Origin: Batillaria attramentaria
Lineage: Eukaryota > Mollusca > Gastropoda > Batillariidae
Reading direction: 5' to 3'
NCBI GenBank assembly: GCA_018292915.2
Contig: JACVVK020000091.1
Coordinates: 298,501-362,500 of the forward strand
DNA length: 64,000 nt
Shown here: piece after piece, positions 1-22,000 of the stretch
Numbering within the stretch: the first letter of the stretch is position 1
Layout: each line of letters begins with the position of its first letter
Position numbers and translations under genes: made by a program
Notes under the pieces: model-generated
Databases searched by the model: none
What the model was told of the DNA's origin: nothing
The model's input: only the letters and a program-made list of their open reading frames with translations

Positions 1-713
1 TTTTCACTCAATATTTTGGTGATATTTTGTATGAAATCACGCGCTACAGCTTAATTAACGACTGATGTGGCAGTGCCCATTCCTTCATGTCTCCTTCAGT
101 GTCCCATGAAACGTGTGTGACTTGAAAAGTGCATTTTAGCCTCTAGTGACCACAGGAAAGATATGATATAACCTCCGTGCGAGGTTTTGTACTGGAGGTG
201 TCTCTGAACAAATTCCCCGGGATGGTCAATAATGGAACATTAGTAACTTTGTTTCACGGGACACCCATTTTCCACAGAAATCAATGCACAACCTGTGTCG
301 CAATAATGGTTGTTACCCAGTGCACCCTTTTTATAAGAAAAAAATATTGATTGCCTTATCAGTAGTGCAGTTTGTTGCTCTCTTTGCACTGCTATGTAGG
401 TTTGCATCAAAACAACTATTTGAAAATACACCTTGAAAGAGAAAATAAGGTTGAAAATAGGTTCTTGGTTGCAGCAAAGATCTTGGAAACATATCCAAGG
501 TCTTTGGTTGCAGTGTTTCACGGGACAGGTTATTTGTGTGTCCCATGTAATCATGTCACTGTTTCTGGTTTACCTACCTACAAGTAGCAATATGCATTTT
601 TTTGTGTGTTGGCAGATTAGGAAGAAATTAAATGATTTGCACTGTTAGCAAATTTCTTTTTTTTAAGTTTCGAAATGTGGCATTTAACCTGACCTGGTAA
701 CTGTGTTTCACAG

Positions 714-1345
714 GACGTGTATGGTACGGACTTACTCACGACACCTTGGACGGAATAATGGCATACACAAAGTATACCATTCACGCTTTATGAAAGCTAT
801 TTCTTGCCCCGTAAAAAGTAAGTTAAGCTTATTTTCCGTGTTTATTAAATGTTTAAAACTTGCGTCTTTTTTTTCAGAACTCCCAAGGTGGATGACTTTG
901 TGAAGGCAGTCTTCACTACTGGCCGCAGGCAGACTGAAACCCTCTACTACGCCAAGGTAAATGAGTTATATATATTTTAAAATGTTTTCATAAACAAATG
1001 CACGGCTGTTTTTATTCTTATCACAAATGTAGACCCCCAAAAAGTTCTCAGTAGTGCTTTGTCCGCGTTTTTTTTTTTTTTTTAAACTTATTTTCTTTGT
1101 CCTAAATACATTTATATTGATACGAATCTAGTGTATATTCCTGCTGTTGTATTCTGTGTGTTGTAGGTTCTTGAGGTTGTGGATGCAGAAGGCGAGAGTG
1201 AATGTTTGCTGCACTATCTTAAGGAGAAGATGGGGTCTACATTTGGGCTGATCAGGCGTGGCATCCAACCTCCATGATCCAGACAATAGTGGCACAACCA
1301 TCACTGACACCTGGCAGAAGACTCGCGTTTACCTTCAACTAGTGT
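714..1345 (+). pseudogene. 3' end of an unrecognised gene, apparently disabled
   Basis: Three exons fit together by phase: 714-817 (after a TTTCACAG acceptor, donor GTAAGT), 878-956 (T-rich acceptor, donor GTAAAT) and 1167 onward (acceptor TTGTAG). The joined frame reads ...FLPRKKTPKVDDFVKAVF... then ...TLYYAKVLEVVDAEGE.... Two lesions are visible. A TAA at 756-758 interrupts exon 1. In exon 3 a run of four G near 1232 puts the frame onto a TGA at about 1275. With one extra G the frame would continue as VYIWADQ... and end ...GRRLAFTFN at a TAG near 1344. The latter pattern (aromatic-rich YY.kVlev, then WP/WA..D, then a basic FxF end) resembles a C-terminal domain I have seen in uncharacterised invertebrate proteins, but I cannot name it. 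It may be a pseudogene, or the first exon may be wrongly joined. Confidence 0.45.
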
Positions 1346-1698
1346 AGGGGGGAGGATGTGTGGGCGAGCGCGTTCAGGAGAGTGACTGTGTCTCAAGCTG
1401 ATGAGTGCACGTGTCACGTGTAACAAGGTCACCTTTTAAGAAAAACATCTGCTGGTGACTGTACATTTGCCTCCAGGGACAAGAGTATTGGTGACAGTGA
1501 TGCTGTTCTGATGTGCTATATGTTAGGGAAATTGGGGCGAAATACATTGTTTTTGTTGTGCACTGTGAAAATTTTCAGTATGCAGGTCACTCGCGTTACA
1601 GTGTCACATGAGTTGTGTTTTAATTTTAAGTATTAGATATCAACCAAATTTTACCAAACTTGTTTCAGGTAGGTGATACAACACCCCTTGCATTCACA

Positions 1699-1704
1699 AA
1701 TAAA
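1699..1704 (+). terminator. AATAAA polyadenylation signal candidate
   Basis: AATAAA lies about 355 bases after the plus-strand stop region, in AT-rich sequence; a second AATAAA is at 1847-1852. Either could serve the 714-1345 gene remnant. Position alone supports this. Confidence 0.35.
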
Positions 1705-2253
1705 GATAAAGTAAATTCTGCATAACAGTTCTGTGTTTTAGCCAAGTACGTGTCACAGTGTAACGCGAGTTACCTTTGGCAAGTGGAAACGTTTGACAGC
1801 TCACTGTATGGAAACCAGTAAGGCTGCTGCTTCAATTAAAAAAAAATAATAAAGAGCAATGACACAAGTGTCAAACCAGAAGAAAAGAGCTTCCTGTGTT
1901 GTGTTTTATTTTTTTTGTTCTGTTCCCTGTTTTTGTGACCACTAGCAAAGAAGTACTGATATAGTCTGTCAGAACCCACATGCAGCTGACCCTCAGCTCC
2001 ACTTCCTCACCATTTTTGCAATAGAACGAGTGGAGCAAGAAAAGGACCTCATCAAGAGGGAGATATGGTGGCAGTGTAATTTAGGCACCATCTTTTCTGG
2101 CCTCAACACCAGGAAAGATCTAGCCACCATGCTCCGTCTTGGTAAGAGGATCCTTTTCTAGAACATAAGGATGGAATTTGACAGGCATCAGCGAGAGGTT
2201 TCGGCCCAGTAATCCAGTAATTTGTGTACAGTTTGCAGATCTTCTCAGGGTTG

Positions 2254-2307
<54 letters not shown>

Positions 2308-2391
2308 ACGTGAAAGAGCAAGAACATTATTATTGACGTAAGGATTGCGTCATAACCCTGACGTCATTTATTTTGTATTTTGTATTTCGTA

Positions 2392-2436
2392 TTCCCCTGA
2401 TGAAGGACCCGCGGAGGGCCCGAAAATTTGGGATCC
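2392..2436 (+). ncRNA. hammerhead-ribozyme-like core, probably retroelement relic
   Basis: CTGATGA at 2397-2403 is followed by a possible stem II (GGaCCC, loop GCGGA, GGGcCC, one mismatch) and then GAAA at 2422-2425. CCC just before the CTGATGA can pair with GGG at 2430-2432. This matches the conserved hammerhead arrangement CUGAUGA - stem II - GAAA. Such cores occur in Penelope-like elements and retrozymes. I do not see a clear NUH cleavage site with stem III, so activity is unproven and chance or decay is possible. Confidence 0.3.
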
Positions 2437-2490
2437 ATGTTTTCTTAATAATAATAGTTGTTCACAGTTTTCAAGGAGTGTATTTTCTAG

Positions 2491-2492
<2 letters not shown>

Positions 2493-2561
<69 letters not shown>
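2493..2561. repeat. (TA)n microsatellite
   Basis: Uninterrupted TA dinucleotides of about 68 bases, lying between the hammerhead-like motif and a degraded SINE. Confidence 0.95.
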
Positions 2562-2563
<2 letters not shown>

Positions 2564-2579
2564 AGCTGTATATATATAT

Positions 2580-2728
2580 CTTATGGTAGAGCGTTGAACT
2601 TTTCAGTGCTCGGGTCGAGAGTTCGAATCTTTGTTCAGAGCGAAACAAAACGTACTGGCATTTTCGTCGTTTCTCCGTCTTTGACGTGTGTGCATGAGGA
2701 CGTTAAACCGCAACCAACCAACCCAGCC
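2580..2728 (+). mobile_element. diverged copy of SINE family 1
   Basis: ATGGTAGAGCGTTG (box A region), GAGTTCGAATC (box B) and a 3' part with GGACGTTAAACC followed by CAACCAACC match the better copies at 4329 and 40383, but with many substitutions and its 5' end replaced by (TA)n. Confidence 0.7.
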
Positions 2729-3034
2729 AGCTGATGTGTACCTTGCACATCAGTCACAGAGCACAGGAAAGACTACCAGTGTGTTAGAAAATGGCCAGAA
2801 TACATAAACTCCAATCGCCCCAAAACGCATAGAGTACAACAGGCGGAACACGTTTTGTCTGTTGTCCTCCAGGTACGCGGGTTCTGGACCGATTGGTTCA
2901 CTTTCCGATCATGGGAGAAGTCTTCTTGCAGCCTGTGTCCATGTAAACGATACTAAAGCACATAATACACTTCACATAAGCACCCAATCCCAACAGACGG
3001 ATATTTTGTGCAGACAATGAAAGCTCTCTCGTGG

Positions 3035-3040
3035 TTTATT
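3035..3040 (-). terminator. AATAAA polyadenylation signal of gene A
   Basis: TTTATT on the plus strand reads AATAAA on the minus strand, 64 bases past the TAA stop of gene A. The spacing suits a short 3' UTR. Confidence 0.6.
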
Positions 3041-3103
3041 CACGTTTCTGCGACAAGGGAAGTCTCGGGAACAATCGCGCTATCCCGAGTGCTAGCCGCG
3101 TAT

Positions 3104-13978
<10,875 letters not shown>

Positions 13979-14190
13979 GACTGAATATTTGCCTCACTCT
14001 GCAGACAAGAAAGTGGCTCGAGAGGGTGTCTGAGGACGCAGAGTCTTTCAATGAATGTTGTATGGAGAAACATGGACAGAGAAAAACAAATGCACCAGAA
14101 CAGACGGACCTTGGTGCGGGACACGGGCATACAGGCCTGCCAGTCAAAGCAGTCTGTCGGACTACAGCCCGTTTGGGATCAGGTTATCAG

Positions 14191-14206
14191 TGACGCATGC
14201 GCATTG
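14191..14206. promoter_or_regulatory. NRF-1-like palindrome upstream of gene A
   Basis: TGACGCATGCGCATTG resembles the NRF-1 consensus (YGCGCAYGCGCR), 213 bases upstream of the gene A ATG. No TATA box is obvious. A single short motif is weak evidence. Confidence 0.2.
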
Positions 14207-14223
14207 TGACAGCATTCAGATGA

Positions 14224-14267
<44 letters not shown>

Positions 14268-14999
14268 CGTGCCGGTTTTTTTTTTTTTTTTTTTTTTAAT
14301 CGTTTGGCGGTGGCCGGGTCAGGGCCATGACGATTTGCTAGCAATCAGTATATTAAAAAAAAGCCAGGAATAGCGAGGGCACGCGCGCGTGTGTGTTTGT
14401 GTGTGTGTGCTTATCAGAAACTCAGAAGTAGTATAAGCTTATATTCAGTTTGTCGTAAAATAAACGCATTTCTCTTGGGTTCTGCATATACGGACATATG
14501 GTTTTGCTTCGAGAAGATAATCATTCTGCTGATGCAAAACTGGCAGATGTTTTGTTCAGCTTGTTTACAGCTTTCAGATTTGTATCAATTCCATGTAGAT
14601 TCTGACTATTCTATAGACAACCAGATCATGTTCCCTTTTTAGTCTGGAGCAACCATATACAAACTTTATACCACCGCGGAACACAACTGTTTAATGGACC
14701 GCCTGGTCACCCAGCTGGTTACCCACACTTAATGAAACTTCAGAAGATCATTCTCGAGCCATTCTCTCAGCGAAAAAGACCTTACTATTGGTTTATGGTA
14801 TTATTCACACAGGAAATCAAACACTCCGTCTAGCTGCCCCAATCCAGTGGAACGACAAGCATTTTGAATGGAACGGGTGGAAATTCTGTATCTGGTGTGA
14901 CCCCTCGTTTACACCAAGGTGTGTTATGTGGGCACGGACCTCAGCAGTAATGCAAACTTCACATCGGGTTGTGTCCATGGGGTGCTGCAAGGCGGTATT

Positions 15000-15001
<2 letters not shown>

Positions 15002-15090
<89 letters not shown>

Positions 15091-15102
15091 CGCGCGCGCG
15101 CG
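15002..15102. repeat. (TG)n(CG)n microsatellite
   Basis: About 40 TG units passing into CG dinucleotides, which is potential Z-DNA. Confidence 0.95.
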
Positions 15103-15498
15103 TTTGAGGATCATGTGTTAAGCTCTGGATATTGAAGACTGCCTAGATAAACGGAATGACTCTGCATTTTTCAGGGGCGCGCCGCCTTAATGGTTACTAT
15201 TTTTCATCACTTGGCTGAGCTAGGTGATAAGCAGGTCAAAACATGGCATGCTGGTGATATATATTATATTTTTTTCTGAATAAATTTGACATTTTGGGCG
15301 TACATAGGCCCGTATTGTTTGCTATGGTTATTTCCACGTTTATCCCAATATCGCGGCATACATTTAATGATAAAAAGACTTATGGCGACTTTCCAATCTA
15401 CGTTACTGCACAGTGAAGAGACCTGCGCTGCAAACACCGAGTGCACAGTTTCGAAATTAACCTGTGTCCACCAAGACACAAAATTTCGGCAAAATGTC

Positions 15499-15536
<38 letters not shown>

Positions 15537-15616
15537 TGTCTGTCTGTCTGTCTGTTGTGTGTCTGTGTGTGTCGCTCTATGTGTGAACGTGCCTCCATGC
15601 GTGCGTGCGTGCGTGC

Positions 15617-15689
<73 letters not shown>

Positions 15690-15697
15690 CGCGCGCC
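15499..15697. repeat. compound TG/TCTG/TGCG/CG microsatellite
   Basis: (TG)n, (TCTG)n, then (TGCG)n, (TG)n and (CG)n within 200 bases, 120 bases beyond the stop of gene B. Confidence 0.95.
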
Positions 15698-15818
15698 TAC
15701 AACCAATGGTGGGAAAGAATGGTGGGTTAAAACACACACAACAAGACAATGCCGACGATGCCAGATTTTTTTTTCTGCAATACCCAGTCGTACAACGGGC
15801 GCGGTAAGTCCACGACAT

Positions 15819-16042
15819 TCATCCAATATATACGTCCAGCGGAGGGGGGAACGTCATCCTTGTTCTTGTTGTGTCTGTAACCGATGTCGCTGTTGTTGTC
15901 AACATACAGCTGCCCCCGTGGAAGATGTAACCCCAGTCGCAAATGCATGTCGCCGAATCCCGGAACTCGGAACAATGTGCATTTTCTACACACTGTTTCG
16001 AGTCTGCGATGCTGAGGTCACATTTAACACCATCCGTCAAAC
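15819..16042 (-). CDS. gene B exon 7: Cys-rich module 6, Thr tail and stop
   Basis: Acceptor CATGCAG, phase 1. GVKCDLSIAD...CVENAHC...CICDWGYIFHGGSC is followed by about 25 residues of Thr-rich tail and a TGA. The CICDWGYI.GGSC segment is very close to gene C (CVCDWYYVMREGAC) and gene A (CVCNTDYIYHEGSC). Confidence 0.8.
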
Positions 16043-19000
16043 CTGCATGATACGTTATTTAGAACAATGTATATCACTCTACCACCATGACAGGTTATGG
16101 TTTAAAAATCCGTAATTCAGCACGCGTGGTTTAACATTGTAACCATAACAATCACACGTGAATTATGGGTGTACCTAAAAACAAAAAGTGCACATGCACT
16201 ACCAGTAGCAATGAACCAGCAGCGCGTTCTGGCTGAGGGAGTTACGTCACGACATGACGTGGTTGGACCTCCTACGAGAGCCTATAGGCTAGGAAAATTG
16301 CTGAACAAGGTAGAACAAATTTGATCCTAACTTTTTATTACAGATTTCAGTAGAACACAGGCCCCTAATGCTGTGGTGGTCTCCGTGAATTTTTTCTCCG
16401 TCCGCGTCACCGTTAAAAACGACCGTTTATCTTGCCATTTTCACTATATGAGCCCTATAAATGGGCTTTTGAGGGTGTGCAAAATGTATGCGTGTTTGCG
16501 GGTACAGAAATGCGCAGAACTCCACTCTAAATACGGTTACTATTAGACAAGACATGCATTGTTGACATACTGAAATTTTACCCCAATCAGAATGATGCTT
16601 CCTGGAAAATTGCGGCCATCAGTTTGGTCGTTGATTCAAAGGACCCTGTAAAACGGCAGTATTTGATGCTTGTTCACTTATCAGGTCACTGCAGGTGGCA
16701 TGTATCGCGGAAAACATTTACGAACATTGAACAGTTTAGTCAGGAAACGCTTCTTTGGTGTTGTGAAGTTCCCTTGTCACCGCATGTCCAGGTACGTATG
16801 AAATATGATATCCAAGTGAGCACTTTTTTCGGTAGCGATATTTTGGGGGTGTACTTACTAAAGTAGTTGCTGTGTTGTGAGTAGTGAACGATTTTTCTCA
16901 AAGAGCAGTGCACACTCAAGAATAGTATCCTAGTTGTGTCATATCAAATGTTCATTGAAATCGCTTTGGTACTTTTGTCACTAACAGCCAACGAAAGTGC
17001 AACCTGTTTAATAATGGCTGCTAGTTCAGTACGAGCAAAGTGCAATGGAAATTATGTAGAGCACAACCTCAAGCCTATAGTAGTATGTGTCTGAATTCAT
17101 TTCAAGTGTTATGAGGTATGGTAATCACACGGCAAACATGTTTCAAGGTCAAGGTCATTGGTTTGTCTGTTTACTCCAAAACATTTTACTTCATCGCTCA
17201 GAATAAGCATTTTGGTGCTGCTAACGTTTGTCCCCATGGTTTGGTGAGTTCACAACATCCTCAGAATAAAAATATGACTGCAAAATCTTCATAACTCAAG
17301 CCTGACCTTGACCTTTACTAGAGGTCACCAGAAAGGCATTCTTATCAATGCATATTAGGCAAATGTTATGCCAAAAGTTGTATTTACACAATTTTCACCC
17401 AGTCTCTATGACCTTTACTCCCAAGGTCAAGGTCACCAAAGTTGTCCACAAGAAATCTTCTCATACAAACATCGTTTGTGCTAATTTTGTTTTGCCTGGT
17501 GCTTGTGACTGCTTGTTCGTTTGCTTATTCTAACACAGCGATGAAAGAAAATGTTTGGGAGTAAACAGACGAACCGATGACCTTGACCTTGTAAACATGT
17601 TTGCCGTGTGATTAACATACCTCATAACACTTGAAATGAATTCAGCCACTTACTACTGTAGACTTGATGTTGTGTTCTACATACCCTCCATCACATTTTG
17701 CCAGTAATGTATGCCAGTGATTTTCATTTGTAAAGTTATGAATGTCCAAAAAAAGAGGCAAAATAACGGCGTTTGTTCCCAAGGAAAAACACGTTGAAAA
17801 TAAAAGAGATTTCACAGATTTGCTTTTGTGTCTATTGTTTTGCATTTGCATTTGTGTGATATTATTTTTCTGGAAGTTTCATATTAAGTTTGTCTAATTT
17901 CTGTACCTGTACCTCAAAACAGGAATTAATGAAAATGTCCGACATTTTCTGAGTGCGTTAGAATTTGAGGCAAAAATGTATACTTGTAATAGTATTTCAG
18001 GGATGCTGGACCATTTCGCTAAAGTATGATGTGCGTCTGCAAATGATCTGTCAAGTGTAGCAGCTGCAGCAGCGTAATATGTCAGCCCGGTCCCCATCAG
18101 TAAGAGAATTGGCGTCTGTATGGAAAAAGGAAGATTTGATAACTGAGAGCTTCTACAGGCAAATCTGTCGTCATTTCGTTGGACCACCACAGGGTGTCTG
18201 GCCTAACATATCCAGTAGTCAAACTTGAAGTGTGTGCACAATACCTGCTGCAGCGGCGTCATTTGTAATCTTTGCTGTGTATAGTCAATTTTTGAACCCA
18301 ACCACAATATGGATTCCCGTCATTTCCCCTCACAGCCAAAAGGACATAGTGGATGGGCTAGTAACACGTAAGTGCCAAGCCTCTCCTCTAAAAGTTGGTC
18401 AGTAACAAAAAACGCTGTGTACACTGTGGCCGTCATATCTGGCTACTTGGTAACCTACCCCCGTAGCAATTAATGCTCTGTTTTATTAGAAAAAGGTGAT
18501 TTAAGTCACCTATTTCAAGCAGTGAAGAGTTCATGAAATTTGATGTGGGATGCACGTTTTCCTTCTCCTGGAACCACTCTACTTTTTCCAATATGTAAAA
18601 CAATGACAAGTTAAAACTGGTGGCTGCTAGCAGCAAAATATAAACCTACCCCCCACGCAGCATGTAATGAAGGAAATGGAAAAAAATGGGTAAAATAATG
18701 ACCGCTGTAAAGAAGACGTGCTTGTTTAGATTCACTGATCTTTCTTCATACGACTAGTCATTGTCTTTTCCTCCAAGACAAATGTATAAAAGGAAATTGT
18801 ATCAAGTGTAGCAATTATGGCAGGCTCTTTGGTAAGCACCGCTTTCAGCCCATATAGGGAACTGATAGCTTCAATTATCGGCCATCTATAAGCAATAATC
18901 TCTCATACAAGTTCTTGAAGATACTTCTGAAACACCGAGCATGTGCCCGAATATTTGCATCATTTTATACTTGTTTTCGCGGATACACCTTATCACAGCA

Positions 19001-22000
19001 ACCAATCAAGTGTCCCTACTCCCATCATTACGCATATTCAGCCATTATTAAACAGGTTGCACTTTCGTTGGCTGTTTGTGACAAAAGTACCAAAGCGATT
19101 TCAATGAACTTTTGATATGACACAACTGGGATACTATTCTTGAGTGTGCACTGCTCTTTGAGAAAAACCGTTCACTACTCACAACACAGCAACTACTTTA
19201 GTAAGTACACCCCCAAAATATCGCTACCGAAAAAAGTGCTCACTTGGATATCATATTTCATACGTACCTGGACATGCGGTGACAAGGGAACTTCACAATA
19301 CCAAAGAAGCGTTTCCTGACTAAATTGTTCAATGTCCGTAAATGTTTTCCGCGATACATGTCACCTGCAGTGACCTGATAAGTGCACAAGCATCAAATAC
19401 TGCCGTTTTACAGGGTCCTTTGAATCAACGACCAAACTGATGGCCGCAATTTTCCAGGAAGCATCATTCTGATTGGGGTAAAATTTCAGTATGTCAACAA
19501 TGCATGTCTTGTCTAACAGCAACCGTATTTAGAGTGGAGTTCTGCGCATTTCTGTACCCGCAAACACGCATACTTTGTGCACACCCTCAAAAGCCCATTT
19601 ATAGGGCTCATATAGTGAAAATGGCAAGATAAACGGTCGTTTTTAATGGTGACGCGGATGGAGAAAAAATTCACGGAGACCACCACAGCATTAGGGGCCT
19701 GTGCTCTACTGATTTCTGTAATAAAAAGTTAGGATCAAATTTGTTCTACCTTCCGCTATATAAAAAGCCTAATTAGACTAGCCTACTAGTTGTATTTCTT
19801 TGCGTACGGAGGCTTCTCCAAGCCTATGGACAACGCGAAATGAATCACCTGAGTTAGAGATTCTGCGTAAAGCATTTGGATTGCCGATCGATGTTAGCTT
19901 GAAAATCATGGAAATGCAGGTACTGATGTGGTATAAATAATTTTCCTAATTCGGTGCTCCCGATTACGTAAATTACACCACACTCGTTCGTTAATACTCG
20001 CACTTTTTTCGGTCGTAATCAACAAACTCGTGTGGCGTATTTTCCGTAATCGGAGGCACCTTGTTGTTAATGTTGTACTCTTACAGTGGCAATAGAATAT
20101 ACTTGTCCGCTGCTGTTAAAGCGCCATTGGGACTGAATTGCAAACAAATCCATATTGTTACCTCAACCTATGCGCGAAATGGACACATGACGCATTATTT
20201 TGGGTTAAACATGAAAAATATTTCATTATAAACGACAAGACAGTAAAACTGTCTAGGGTGAATTTTGTGAAATGTACCTGTTCAGTTCTCTTTTTCGTTA
20301 TTTGCTGCTCCAATGATAACCGATGAAAAAAGGAGAATGTGCCCTTGTTTAATCAAAGAAAACTCTCATGACAGTTATGGTCGACTTTGTTTTACTGATA
20401 CACGACTTTGTTTTACTGCCACACGACTTTGTTTTACTGCCACACGACTTTGTTTTACTGCCACACGACTTTGTTTTACTGCCACACGACTTTGTTTTAC
20501 TGACACACGACTTTGTTTCACTGCCACACGACTTTGTTTTACTGCCACACGACTTTGTTTCCCTGACACACGACTTTGTTTTACTGCCACACGACTTTGT
20601 TTTACTGCCACACGACTTTTGTTTTACTGCCACACGACTTTGTTTTACTGCCACACGACTTTGTTTTACTGCCAAACGACTTTGTTTTACTGACACACCA
20701 CTTCGTTTTACTGCCACACGACTTTGTTTCTCTGCCACACGACTTTGTTTTACTGCCACACGACTTTGTTTTACTGCCACACGACTTTGTTTCACTGCCA
20801 CACGACTTTGTTTTACTGCCACACGACTTTGTTTTACTGCCACACGACTTTGTTTTACTGATACACGACTTTGTTTTACTGACACACGACTTTGTTTTAC
20901 TGCCACACGACTTTGTTTTACTGCCACACGACTTTGTTTTACTGACACACGACTTTGTTTCACTGCCACACGACTTTGTTTTACTGACACACGACTTTGT
21001 TTTACTGCCACACGACTTTGTTTTACTGACACACGACTTTGTTTTACTGCCACACGACTTTGTTTCACTGCCACACGACTTTTGTTTTACTGCCAAACGA
21101 CTTTGTTTCCCTGACACACGACTTTGTTTTACTGACACACCACTTTGTTTTACTGCCACACGACTTTGTTTTACTGCCACACGACTTTGTTTTACTGCCA
21201 TACGACTTTGTTTCTCTGCCACACGACTTTGTTTTACTGCCACACGACTTTGTTTTACTGCCACACGACTTTGTTTTCCTGACACACGACTTTGTTTTAC
21301 TGCCACACGACTTTTGTTTTACTGCCAAACGACTTTGTTTCCCTGACACACGACTTTGTTTTACTGCCACACGACTTTGTTTTACTGCCACACGACTTTG
21401 TTTTACTGCCACACGACTTTGTTTTACTGCCATACGACTTTGTTTCTCTGCCACACGACTTTGTTTTACTGCCACACGACTTTGTTTTACTGACACACGA
21501 CTTTGTTTTACTGACACACCACTTTGTTTTACTGCCACACGACTTTGTTTTACTGCCACACGACTTTGTTTTACTGCCACACGACTTTGTTTTACTGCCA
21601 CACGACTTTGTTTTACTGCCACACGACTTTGTTTTACTGACACACGACTTTGTTTTACTGCCATACGACTTTGTTTCTCTGCCACACGACTTTGTTTTAC
21701 TGATACACGACTTTGTTTTACTGCCACACGACTTTGTTTTACTGATACACGACTTTGTTTTACTGACACACGACTTTGTTTTACTGCCACACGACTTTGT
21801 TTTACTGACACACGACTTTGTTTTACTGCCACACGACTTTGTTTTACTGACACACGACTTTATTTTGCTGATAGACGACTTTGTTTTACTGCCCCACGAC
21901 TTTGTTTTACTGCCACACGACTTTGTTTTACTGCCACACGACTTTGTTTTCCTGACACACGACTTTATTTTGCTGATAGACGACTTTGTTTTACTGCCAC

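Larger units (their letters stand above)
1346..3034. other. intergenic region between the plus-strand remnant and gene A
   Basis: Holds no convincing gene. It contains an imperfect inverted repeat around TCGCGTTACAGTGTCAC (1589-1607) and its near reverse complement (1749-1769), a (GA)n tract at 2255-2307, a (TA)n tract at 2493-2561, a hammerhead-like motif at 2392-2436, and a diverged SINE at 2580-2728. Confidence 0.6.
13979..15818. other. intergenic region between genes B and A
   Basis: 1.84 kb between the stop of gene B and the start of gene A. It must contain the 3' UTR of B and the promoter of A. Visible: (GA)n at 14227-14265, T-run at 14277-14297, (TG)n(CG)n at 15002-15102, (TG)n(TCTG)n at 15499-15554, and (GTGC)n(GT)n(GC)n at 15597-15697. 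No ORF with coding character outside the simple repeats. Confidence 0.7.

Noticed and set aside
17348..17533. Plus-strand frame with FTPKVKVTKVV inside the foldback
   Set aside because: It translates the GGTCAAGGTCACC repeat motif of a mobile element and lacks other coding signals.
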